A stretch of 64,000 bases of DNA from Rhodanobacter sp. Its GTDB lineage: Bacteria > Pseudomonadota > Gammaproteobacteria > Xanthomonadales > Rhodanobacteraceae. Below the pieces are notes generated by a model. That model was not told the DNA's origin. It made no database searches and saw nothing but the letters and a program-made list of their open reading frames with translations. Below are positions 27,101 to 33,993 of the stretch, piece after piece. The stretch lies in NCBI GenBank assembly GCA_004298045.1, contig SCRM01000016.1, positions 186,001-250,000 of the forward strand, given 5' to 3'. Numbering within the stretch: the first letter of the stretch is position 1; each line of letters begins with the position of its first letter. A program made the translations under genes and the position numbers.

Positions 27101-27673
27101 CCCACCGCGAGGCCGACCTTTTATCTGGAAGTCAGGGGCCGGCAACCCCAACGGCGTATAGAGATGGCTGATGACAAGCGACGGGACACCACGACTGGCG
27201 ATCTCCAACGCGTCGTGCCCCACCGACGAAGGGTTAAACCCGGCGGTGAAGTGAGCAAAACCTTTGTTTGAGACGTGGAAAACAGAAAGCAACGCTTTCT
27301 CCGCTTCTGATGCTGGCCCGGAGTAGTGTGAAATCGCTACAGCGGGAGTAACCCGCTTTAGTGGGCCCGCCGAGTTTGAAAACGATTCAATACCCACATC
27401 GTCGGGTCGACGAGACTGGACGTTTGTCAATTTACCGTTTTTAGCTGATAAGCCAAGGAACTCCAAAAGAGCACGACAGTGCATTAAACCAGACTCGACA
27501 GCCATGCTGACAAATGCATTGGAACTTCCCTCAACCGAAAGTTTCCCGTCGAAGTAAATTTCCATTCGCCTGGGCGCGTCCCAATCCGCGGCATATGTGA
27601 GCGCTACGGCCATCGTACTGACGGCGGTCAGACGGTAAGGTACGAGGTGCCCAAGGATGAAATCGCGATCCAT
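27095..27673 (-). CDS. Cassette gene: 192-aa protein, unknown function
   Basis: A soluble protein of 192 aa without signal peptide or recognised domain. It begins MDRDFILGHLVPYRLTAVST, has a moderately hydrophobic N-terminal third and a segment HFTAGFNPSSVGHDALEIAS near the C-terminus. The ATG at 27673 is only eight bases from the attC core and has no ribosome-binding site, so translation may depend on the preceding gene or on the hairpin context; a later start is possible. The TAA stop lies inside the next attC core (27094-27100). Low G+C compared with the chromosome. Confidence 0.7.
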   Translation of the reverse strand: MDRDFILGHLVPYRLTAVSTMAVALTYAADWDAPRRMEIYFDGKLSVEGSSNAFVSMAVESGLMHCRALLEFLGLSAKNGKLTNVQSRRPDDVGIESFSNSAGPLKRVTPAVAISHYSGPASEAEKALLSVFHVSNKGFAHFTAGFNPSSVGHDALEIASRGVPSLVISHLYTPLGLPAPDFQIKGRPRGGC

Positions 27674-27680
27674 ATGTGGG

Positions 27681-27740
27681 TGCTAACGCCTGAATTAAGC
27701 CGTGCCGCGAAGCGGCATAGGCTTGAATGAATTGTTAGGC
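27681..27740 (-). other. attC recombination site, 60 bp
   Basis: On the minus strand it runs from GCCTAAC (27734-27740) to GTTAGCA (27681-27687). The inner parts AATTCATTCAAGCC and GGCTTAATTCAGGC pair with an unpaired base, and the tip is GCTTCGC. From memory it closely follows the layout of the aadA1-type attC sites of class 1 integrons. Its orientation matches the gene direction. Confidence 0.92.
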
Positions 27741-27762
27741 TCCGGCCATTTGCCGCCGGAGT

Positions 27763-28095
27763 TTAGTCCTTCCTGACTATATCTATGGAGATCTCGACTG
27801 CTGGAACCGCTCCTCGGTTCTCAAGCCAGTGTGTGGTGTTCCTGTCCTCAGGCCAGCCAACTCCGGGGCCATAGTCCGTAGCAATTCCATCCCTATGGTC
27901 AGTGATCGTTCCTTGCAAGACGTAGACGATGCCCGGCCTGTCCTTGTGGTTGTGAACCGGACCGAATACACCACCCGGCTCGATAGTGACCATGCGCATC
28001 CGTAGCTGGCGCCCGGCCATCCCCTCGATCTCAGGACCGAGGTCCATCGCGGAAAGCAATTGAACCGAGACGCCTTTCGTTGTTGGGACGCTCAC
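27763..28095 (-). CDS. Cassette gene: cupin-domain protein
   Basis: A 110-aa single-domain cupin. Motif 1 is PGGVFGPVHNHKDRPGIVYV with two His, and motif 2 lies in YGPGVGWPEDRNTTHWLENR with His near the end. Metal binding by these histidines is expected. The start is the GTG at 28095, fixed by AAGGAGG five bases before; upstream in-frame codons run through the attC site and belong to no gene. It could bind a small molecule or act as a stress-related enzyme; no specific function can be assigned. Confidence 0.85.
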   Translation of the reverse strand: MSVPTTKGVSVQLLSAMDLGPEIEGMAGRQLRMRMVTIEPGGVFGPVHNHKDRPGIVYVLQGTITDHRDGIATDYGPGVGWPEDRNTTHWLENRGAVPAVEISIDIVRKD

Positions 28096-28118
28096 GTTGC
28101 CTCCTTGTGCACTCCGGG

Positions 28119-28175
28119 GCCTAACGCCTGAGTTAAGCGGCGGCGAAGCCGTCCGCCTTGAACGAGTGGTTAGGC
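28119..28175 (-). other. attC recombination site, 57 bp
   Basis: Read on the minus strand it begins GCCTAAC (28169-28175) and ends GTTAGGC (28119-28125). The inner arms TCGTTCAAGGCGG and CCGCTTAACTCAGG pair around the tip GGCTTCGCC. Same orientation as the site at 27681. The TAA of the 91-aa gene is part of the first core. Confidence 0.92.
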
Positions 28176-28445
28176 GCGGCCTGCAGTTACCAGCGACCAG
28201 ACCGCGAGAATTGTGCCGACAATCGTAAAGACGCCTAGAAGAATGTTGAGCCAAAGTAGGCGACCCGAAAGCACCTTGTTGGACTCCGTGTACTCGCGGA
28301 TTGAGCCAGCCACCTCTTGGGCAGATCGTGCGACTACTGCCATGCGCTGCTGCTCCCATACCTTGCTGTTTACTTGTGCGTCCGTGTACAGAGCGGCCAA
28401 CAAGTCATCGATCGACTTGCCACGGATGTATTCATCGCCGTTCAT
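28170..28445 (-). CDS. Cassette gene: 91-aa single-pass membrane protein
   Basis: Starts MNGDEYIRGKSIDDLLAALY and ends with one membrane helix (LLWLNILLGVFTIVGTILAV) after a charged, probably helical middle region. No family recognised. The start at 28445 is set by AAGGGGG seven bases before and by the cassette junction at 28461-28467; the longer frame to 28556 crosses that junction. The stop TAA is inside the GCCTAAC core of the next attC. The tail-anchored shape resembles small toxin, immunity or regulator proteins, but this is only an analogy. Confidence 0.75.
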   Translation of the reverse strand: MNGDEYIRGKSIDDLLAALYTDAQVNSKVWEQQRMAVVARSAQEVAGSIREYTESNKVLSGRLLWLNILLGVFTIVGTILAVWSLVTAGRA

Positions 28446-28460
28446 AAGCCCCCTTATTAC

Positions 28461-28467
28461 GCCTAAC
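28461..28467 (-). other. Cassette boundary core site (GTTAGGC), proximal end
   Basis: A GTTAGGC core on the minus strand lies 15 bases before the start of the 91-aa gene. It is preceded by a short hairpin (CCCCG-ATTA-CGGGG at 28477-28490) but not by a full attC, so it may be the end of an attI site or a truncated attC. It marks the first cassette on the array's upstream side. Confidence 0.6.
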
Positions 28468-28880
28468 GCCAAGTAGCCCCCGTAATCGGGGAATAACACC
28501 GATGTTCGCACCTTGCGAGGAAGCACGTCAAGAACGTACACCTCGTTGCAAATCAATCACTTGCGCGGCCTTTTTAGATGCGTTCCGATAGCACGTACCG
28601 CCGTGCATAGTGCACCAGACGAGGTCGTTGTGGGTTATTGACCCAAAAATGCGGATACGCGCGGCAATCCGGGCTGTCGCCCATTTCCCGACGAGGCGCA
28701 GCAGGTGTCGGAAGGACAAGCCCGGATGGCGCCCTCCATTTGAGGACGTGCACAACTCAAGTGTCTGGCAGGCTCGTCGCGACCGGCGCGTTGCCGTTGC
28801 TTCTGGCGCGCACGATGCGCGCCGCTTTTCCCGGGGCCCCTCGGCGGCGGTGAGGCGGGGTCGGAAGAGCCGCGCAGCGG
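28468..28880. other. Region upstream of cassette array; no integrase gene seen
   Basis: An integron integrase gene would be expected here, divergent from the cassettes. No reading frame with tyrosine-recombinase motifs is visible on either strand up to the pip gene. The minus-strand frame reading MICNEVYVLDVLPRKVRTSV near 28497-28556 is short and enters the first cassette; it might be a remnant. The rest is G+C-rich spacer. Confidence 0.55.
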
Positions 28881-29043
28881 GCGAGGCCATGGATGGCCTC
28901 GCCTTTTCGCGCGGGCACGATGCCCGCTCGAAAAGCCCGGCCCCGCCTCACGGACTTTTTGCCCACGGATGGGCAAAAAGCGCCGCCGCGGGGTGCCGTT
29001 TTCTCTTGGCTACTTCTCTTTTGGGCAAGCAAAAGAGAAGTAG
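28881..29043. repeat. Block of REP-like hairpins
   Basis: Consecutive perfect inverted repeats: GCGAGGCC/GGCCTCGC (28881-28902), CTTTTTGCCCA/TGGGCAAAAAG (28955-28980) and CTACTTCTCTTTTG/CAAAAGAGAAGTAG (29010-29043), with a weaker one (CGGGCA/TGCCCG) near 28912-28926. The last hairpin type is, as far as I recall, widely dispersed in Xanthomonadales genomes. No coding content. The remaining stretch to 29161 shows nothing else. Confidence 0.75.
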
Positions 29044-29161
29044 CTCGGGCCGCGCCAGCGGCACGAAACCGCTCTGATACCACGCCAACCGCCAGCCCCT
29101 GGAACGGAGCCAAGGTCGCTTCCGCACATGGCAACCCGGGCGGTCGGCAAAACCGCCCAGC

Positions 29162-30121
29162 TCACCCCCGCGCAAACCGGTCCGTCGCCTCGATCAACTC
29201 ATGCGTATTCCCTGGCTCGAAGGCCGAATGTCCGGCATCCGGCACAATGTGCAGGTCGGCTTCCGGCCAGGCGCGATGCAAATCCCAGGCACTGCGGATG
29301 GGGCAGACCACGTCGTAGCGACCCTGCACGATGACAGCGGGGATGTTGCGGATGCGGTCAACATTGCGCAGCAACTGGTCCTCGTGCTGGAAGAACCCGC
29401 CGTTGACGAAGTAGTGGCATTCGATGCGGGCGAACGCCAGGGCGAATTCGTCCTCGTCGTGCGCGCCGATGGCAGTCGGGTCCTGATAGAGGTAGCTGGT
29501 CGAGCCCTCCCACACCGACCACGCGCGTGCGGCCGCGGTGCGCACAGCCGGGTCGTCGCTGGTCAGGCGCCGGTGATAGGCGCTGATAAGGTCGCCGCGC
29601 TCCACTTCCGGAATCGCTGCGAGATAGGCTTCCCACGCATCCGGGTAAAGCGTGTCGCAGCCACCCTGGTAGAACCATTCCAGCTCTGACCGACGCAGCA
29701 TGAAGATGCCGCGCAGCACCAGCTCGGTGACCTTGTCCGGGTGCGCCTGCGCGTAGGCCAGCGCCAGCGTCGAGCCCCAGGAACCACCGAATACCTGCCA
29801 GCGGGCGATGCCCAGGTGCTCGCGCACGCGTTCCATGTCGGCCACCAGATCCCAGGTGGTGTTCTCGCGCAGCTCCGCATGCGGCGTGGACTTGCCGCAG
29901 CCGCGCTGGTCGAACAACACGATGCGGTAGCGCGCGGGGTCGAAAAAGCGCCGGCATTTCGGGTTGGTGCCGCCGCCGGGGCCGCCGTGCACGAACACCA
30001 CCGGCTTGCCCTGCGGGTTGCCGCACTGCTCGTAATAGAGCGTGTGCAGCGCCGACACCTTGAGCATGCCCTGGTCGTACGGTTCGATCTCGGGGTACAG
30101 CGTGCGGCGCGGCGTGGACAT
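29162..30121 (-). CDS. pip: Proline iminopeptidase
   Basis: A 319-aa alpha/beta-hydrolase that removes N-terminal proline from peptides. The oxyanion region is VVFVHGGPGGGTNPKCRRFF, the nucleophile elbow VFGGSWGSTLALAYAQAHP, the catalytic Asp lies in GRYDVVCPI and the His in DAGHSAFEP. It begins YPEIEPYDQGMLKVSALHTL, as in other members. The ATG at 30121 was preferred to 30136 because it is followed directly by the family N-terminus. Cytoplasmic; single gene. Confidence 0.95.
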   Translation of the reverse strand: MSTPRRTLYPEIEPYDQGMLKVSALHTLYYEQCGNPQGKPVVFVHGGPGGGTNPKCRRFFDPARYRIVLFDQRGCGKSTPHAELRENTTWDLVADMERVREHLGIARWQVFGGSWGSTLALAYAQAHPDKVTELVLRGIFMLRRSELEWFYQGGCDTLYPDAWEAYLAAIPEVERGDLISAYHRRLTSDDPAVRTAAARAWSVWEGSTSYLYQDPTAIGAHDEDEFALAFARIECHYFVNGGFFQHEDQLLRNVDRIRNIPAVIVQGRYDVVCPIRSAWDLHRAWPEADLHIVPDAGHSAFEPGNTHELIEATDRFARG

Positions 30122-30294
30122 GGCGGTTTCCGGCAAAGGTTGGAAACCGCAAGGCTAGGCGGTTGCCGTCGACCGTGGCAACCGGCAGCGCAGCAAGCCG
30201 CGAACTGGGATGCCTCAGCGCCCCGGCTTCGACGATGCACTGGCCGGAACACCCTTCGCTGCAAGCTGTTGGTCGCTGCGCCCCACCCGCAGCG

Positions 30295-31680
30295 TCAGGC
30301 CTCGAACAACTTGCCCGGATTGAGAATGCCGTTCGGATCGAACACCTTGCGCACGCCGCGCATCAGCGCGATCTCGGCAGCGCTGCGGGTGGAGTCCAGA
30401 TACGGCCGCTTGACCAGACCGATGCCGTGCTCGGCGGAAATGCTGCCGCCGTGGGTCTTGAGCACGCCGGCCAGGAGTTTGGTGACGTGCTCGCACTGGG
30501 CGATGAACGCGTCGTCGGACAGGTCATCCGGCTTGAGCACGTTGATGTGCAGATTGCCGTCGCCGATGTGGCCGAACCACACGACCTCGATGTGCGGGTA
30601 CTCGCGCGCCAGCAGCGCCTGCATCTCGTGCAGAAACGCCGGCACCGCGCCGATGCGCACGGAAACATCGTTCTTGTACGGCTTGTGCGGCGCGAGGCTT
30701 TCGGTGATGCCCTCGCGCAACCGCCACAGCGCCGCGGCCTGCGCGCTGCTTTGCGCGATCACGCCATCCACCACGCTGCCCGCTTCCAGCGCCTCGCCAA
30801 ACACCGTCAGCGCGGCCTCCTGCGTGGCGGCATCCGGCGCGTCGTACTCGGTGACCACGTAGTACGGGAACTCGCCGTCGATCGCGCGCTGCGCGCCGTG
30901 CGCCAGCACGTGCCTGAGCGCGATGTCGGTGAAAAACTCGAATGCCTGCAGCGCGAGCCGGGCACGAAACAGGCGGAACACGACCAGCACCGCATCCATG
31001 CTGGGCAAGGCCAGCAGCATGGTCTGCGCGGGCGGTGGCGGTTCGGCGAGTTTCAGCGTGGCCTCGACCACGATGCCCAGCGTGCCTTCGGAGCCCACCA
31101 CCAGCTGGCGAAAATCGTAGCCGCTGGAGTTCTTGACCAGCGAACGGTTCAGCTCCAGCAGTTCGCCATTGCCGGCCACCACCTTGAGCCCGGCGATCCA
31201 CTCGCGCGTGGTGCCGTAGCGGATCACGCGGATGCCACCGGCATTGGTGGCGATGTTGCCGCCAATCGAGCATGAGCCGCGCGAAGCGAAATCCACCGGG
31301 TAAATGAGGCCGTGTTCGCGCGCCGCCGCATGCACCGCTTCCAGCGGCATGCCCGGCTCGACCGTGAGCGTGCGGTCGGCGGCATCGAAGCCGACGACAT
31401 GGTTCATGCGCGACAGGCTCACTACCAGCTCGCCATGCGCCGCCACCGCGCCACCCGACAACCCGGTGCGCCCGCCGGAGGGCACCAGCGCCACGCGGTG
31501 GTCGTTGGCCCAGCGCACGATGCCCTGCACTTCCGCCGCATTCGCCGGCAGCGCAATCGCCAGCGGCGCCGGCGTCCAGCGGCGCGTCCAGTCGCGGCCG
31601 TAGTGCTCCAGGTCGCCCGGCTCACGCAACAAACGCAGGCTCGGCAGACGGGCGGCAAGCTCATCCAGCGCGGTGGTCAT
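30295..31680 (-). CDS. FAD-linked D-2-hydroxyacid (D-2-hydroxyglutarate) dehydrogenase
   Basis: A 461-aa flavoprotein of the GlcD/D2HGDH type. The FAD-binding half contains VALVPSGGRTGLSGGAVA and DFASRGSCSIGGNIATNAGG; the C-terminal half has the metal/substrate motif VVWFGHIGDGNLHINVL and GGSISAEHGIGLVKRPYL, ending with KVFDPNGILNPGKLFEA. The ATG at 31680 is preceded by AGGAGA. It is divergent from serA with a 112-bp gap. In Pseudomonas this enzyme has been shown to reoxidise the D-2-hydroxyglutarate made by SerA, which fits this arrangement. D-lactate or glycolate dehydrogenase are alternatives. Confidence 0.88.
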   Translation of the reverse strand: MTTALDELAARLPSLRLLREPGDLEHYGRDWTRRWTPAPLAIALPANAAEVQGIVRWANDHRVALVPSGGRTGLSGGAVAAHGELVVSLSRMNHVVGFDAADRTLTVEPGMPLEAVHAAAREHGLIYPVDFASRGSCSIGGNIATNAGGIRVIRYGTTREWIAGLKVVAGNGELLELNRSLVKNSSGYDFRQLVVGSEGTLGIVVEATLKLAEPPPPAQTMLLALPSMDAVLVVFRLFRARLALQAFEFFTDIALRHVLAHGAQRAIDGEFPYYVVTEYDAPDAATQEAALTVFGEALEAGSVVDGVIAQSSAQAAALWRLREGITESLAPHKPYKNDVSVRIGAVPAFLHEMQALLAREYPHIEVVWFGHIGDGNLHINVLKPDDLSDDAFIAQCEHVTKLLAGVLKTHGGSISAEHGIGLVKRPYLDSTRSAAEIALMRGVRKVFDPNGILNPGKLFEA

Positions 31681-31738
31681 GGGTTCTCCTGTGGCATGCA
31701 TGCCGAAAAATCTCGTTCAGACGTCCAAACGGGATGTG

Positions 31739-31766
31739 TTGCAACGCCGCAATTCTGGCATAGTAG
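31739..31766 (+). promoter_or_regulatory. Possible promoter of serA
   Basis: TTGCAA at 31739-31744 and TAGTAG at 31761-31766 are 16 bases apart, 27 bases before the serA start. The match is moderate and was found by eye. Confidence 0.4.
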
Positions 31767-31792
31767 TGGCTCCTTTCGCACATGGAGCCACC

Positions 31793-33025
31793 ATGAAGAC
31801 GTCATTCCCCCGGCAAGACATCCGCGTTCTGCTGCTGGAGGGCGTGAGTCGCACCGCGGTGGAGGCCTTCGAGCGGGCCGGCTACACCAATATCGAGTAC
31901 CACAAGAAGTCGCTGCCGGAGGCCGAGCTCAAGGAACGCATTGCCGAAGCGCACATCATCGGCCTGCGCTCGCGCACCCAGCTCACCGCCGAGGTGCTGG
32001 AACATGCGCGGCGGCTGATCGCGGTGGGTTGTTTCTGCATCGGCACCAACCAGGTGGCGCTCGGCAGGGCCGAACAGCTCGGCATCCCGGTATTCAATGC
32101 CCCGTACTCGAACACGCGCAGCGTGGCCGAGCTGGTGATTGCCGAGGCGATCATGCTGTTGCGCGGCATCCCGCAGAAAAACGCCAAGTGCCACCGCAGC
32201 GGCTGGGCCAAATCCGCGGTGAGCAGCTACGAGGCGCGCGACAAGGTGCTTGGCATCATCGGCTACGGCCACATCGGCACCCAGGTGGGCGTGCTGGCCG
32301 AAGGCATGGGCATGCATGTGATCTACCACGACATCGAGCCCAAGCTGGCCATGGGCAACGCGCATGCCGCGGCCGGCCTGGCCGACCTGCTGGCGCGCGC
32401 GGACGTGGTGACGCTGCATGTGCCGGCCACGCCGGAGACCAAGATGATGTTTGGCGCCGCGCAGATCGCCGCCATGCGCGAGGGCGCGATGCTGATCAAC
32501 GCCTCGCGCGGCAGCGTGGTGGACATCGACGCGCTGGCTGCCGCGATCAAGGCGGGACACCTCGCCGGTGCCGCGGTGGACGTATTTCCGGTCGAGCCCA
32601 AGAGCAACGACGACCCGTTCGTGTCGCCGCTGGTCGGGCTGGACAACGTGCTGCTCACCCCACACATCGGCGGCAGCACGCTCGAGGCGCAGGAGAACAT
32701 CGGCGTCGAAGTGGCCAGCAAGCTGGTGCGCTACAGCGACAACGGCTCCACCCTGTCGGCGGTGAATTTCCCCGAGGTGTCGCTGCCCGAGCATCCGTCG
32801 AGCTGCCGCCTGCTGCACATCCACAAGAACGTGCCGGGCGTGCTCTCGCGCATCAACGAGCTGTTCTCCACCGGCAACATGAACATCAACGCACAGTACC
32901 TGCAGACCGATGCCGAGCTCGGCTACGTCGTGGTGGACGTCACCGCCGACGAGGACCAGGCCAATGCGCTGAAGGACAAGCTCGCGGCCATTCCCGGCAC
33001 GCTGCGCAGCCGCGTACTGTACTGA
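31793..33025 (+). CDS. serA: D-3-phosphoglycerate dehydrogenase
   Basis: First step of serine synthesis. The 410-aa protein has the NAD-binding Rossmann loop LGIIGYGHIGTQVGVLAEG, the active-site region INASRGSVVDIDALAAAIKA and catalytic His in LLTPHIGGSTLEAQENIG, followed by a C-terminal ACT domain (HIHKNVPGVLSRINELFS, then NINAQYLQTD) that normally binds serine for feedback inhibition. Length equals the Escherichia coli enzyme. GGAG precedes the ATG at 31793. It is divergent from the D-2-hydroxyglutarate dehydrogenase gene, its probable metabolic partner. Confidence 0.97.
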   Translation: MKTSFPRQDIRVLLLEGVSRTAVEAFERAGYTNIEYHKKSLPEAELKERIAEAHIIGLRSRTQLTAEVLEHARRLIAVGCFCIGTNQVALGRAEQLGIPVFNAPYSNTRSVAELVIAEAIMLLRGIPQKNAKCHRSGWAKSAVSSYEARDKVLGIIGYGHIGTQVGVLAEGMGMHVIYHDIEPKLAMGNAHAAAGLADLLARADVVTLHVPATPETKMMFGAAQIAAMREGAMLINASRGSVVDIDALAAAIKAGHLAGAAVDVFPVEPKSNDDPFVSPLVGLDNVLLTPHIGGSTLEAQENIGVEVASKLVRYSDNGSTLSAVNFPEVSLPEHPSSCRLLHIHKNVPGVLSRINELFSTGNMNINAQYLQTDAELGYVVVDVTADEDQANALKDKLAAIPGTLRSRVLY

Positions 33026-33048
33026 GCCACCACATCGCGCGAAACAAC

Positions 33049-33086
33049 GCGGGCGGGCCGGAGCAATCCGGCCCGCCCGCGCTTTT
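33049..33086 (+). terminator. Strong hairpin after serA
   Basis: A perfect 14-bp stem (33049-33062 with 33067-33080) and a GCAA tetraloop, followed by GCTTTTA. The T tract is short, so termination may be moderate. Confidence 0.75.
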
Positions 33087-33162
33087 ACGCCATCAACGAT
33101 CCAAATCCCGCAGGAAGCGGCCGGTGTATTGCCGCGACGCCGCGCTGCCCTAGGCGCTGTAG

Positions 33163-33198
33163 AAAAAACGCGCCGCCCGCAATGCGGACGGCGCGTTT
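33163..33198 (-). terminator. Terminator of tRNA-Pro
   Basis: On the minus strand, downstream of the tRNA, a stem of about 12 bp (33169-33180 with 33184-33195, one mismatch) around ATT is followed by six T residues. Confidence 0.85.
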
Positions 33199-33216
33199 GG
33201 ATAAAACCTGCTCAAT

Positions 33217-33293
33217 TGGTCGGGGCGGCCGGATTCGAACCGACGACCCTTTGCCCCCCAGGCAAATGCGCTACCAGACTGCGCTACGCCCCG
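33217..33293 (-). tRNA. tRNA-Pro (GGG)
   Basis: A 77-nt cloverleaf with acceptor CGGGGCG pairing with CGCCCCG, D-arm GCGCAGTCTGGTAGCGC, anticodon arm TTTGC-CTGGGGG-GCAAA (anticodon GGG, codon CCC), T-arm CGGTTCGAATCCG and an encoded CCA end. It lies at the end of the ihfA-merR unit, as in many Proteobacteria. Confidence 0.96.
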
Positions 33294-33355
33294 ACGTGAA
33301 ACAGTGAGCTTGCGAGTTTAACAGCTTGCCCGGTATCTGCGAAAGCGCCGCACCG

Positions 33356-33712
33356 TCAACGGCGCAGCAGGCTCAATATTTCTTCCAGCTCCATGCGCAC
33401 CTGGCGCACGATCTGATGCGACATGCTGGCCTCGACCCGCGCCTGCGAGCCCTCGAGCCGCGCCCGCGCACCCGTGATGGTGAAGCCCTCGTCGTACAGC
33501 AGCGCCCGGATCTGCCGGATCATCAGCACGTCGTGGCGCTGGTAATAGCGCCGGTTGCCGCGCCGCTTGACCGGGTTCAGCGCAGGAAACTCCTGCTCCC
33601 AGTAGCGCAGCACGTGGGGCTTCACGCCGCACAACTCGCCCACTTCACCAATGGTGAAGTAGCGCTTGGCCGGGATCGACGGCAGCTCGGTATTATTCCC
33701 CTGATCCAGCAT
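33356..33712 (-). CDS. MerR-family regulator
   Basis: A 118-aa protein with a winged-helix MerR DNA-binding domain: [20 protein letters not shown] followed by [11 protein letters not shown] and [20 protein letters not shown], then a short coiled-coil end ([17 protein letters not shown]). There is no effector domain or metal-binding cysteine. It is the last gene of the thrS-to-ihfA operon and overlaps the end of ihfA by 20 bases, a conserved arrangement in Gammaproteobacteria and Betaproteobacteria. The target is not known. Confidence 0.93.
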   Translation of the reverse strand: MLDQGNNTELPSIPAKRYFTIGEVGELCGVKPHVLRYWEQEFPALNPVKRRGNRRYYQRHDVLMIRQIRALLYDEGFTITGARARLEGSQARVEASMSHQIVRQVRMELEEILSLLRR

Positions 33713-33992
33713 AACCTTCGACCCTGACTTTCAGTTTCTGCCCCGGCCGGAACGTTACCACGCGGCGCGCCGAAATCGGGATTTCCTCGCCGGTTTTCGG
33801 GTTGCGCCCCGGGCGCTGATTTTTCTCGCGCAGGTCAAAGTTGCCAAAGCCCGACAGCTTCACCTGCTCGCCATTCTCCAACGCTTCGCGCACCAGCTCG
33901 AAACAGGCGTCGACGAACTCTTTGGCTTCGCGCTTGTTGAGGCCAACCTCGACAAACAACCGCTCCGCCATGTCAGCCTTGGTCAGCGCCAT
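33693..33992 (-). CDS. ihfA: Integration host factor subunit alpha
   Basis: A 99-aa DNA-bending protein of the HU/IHF family. [20 protein letters not shown] starts the helical part; the DNA-gripping arm carries [20 protein letters not shown] with the conserved Pro of the intercalating tip region. The ATG at 33992 leaves one base to the pheT stop, so translation is coupled. It acts as a heterodimer with IhfB, encoded elsewhere. Confidence 0.97.
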   Translation of the reverse strand: MALTKADMAERLFVEVGLNKREAKEFVDACFELVREALENGEQVKLSGFGNFDLREKNQRPGRNPKTGEEIPISARRVVTFRPGQKLKVRVEGYAGSGE

Positions 33993-33993
33993 C

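Noticed and set aside
28096-28359. A longer N-terminus for the cupin cassette gene
   Set aside because: It would read through the complete attC at 28119-28175 and part of the next gene; the GTG at 28095 has AAGGAGG at ideal distance.
28446-28556. A longer N-terminus for the 91-aa cassette protein
   Set aside because: It crosses the recombination core at 28461-28467, while the ATG at 28445 has a good ribosome-binding site inside the cassette.
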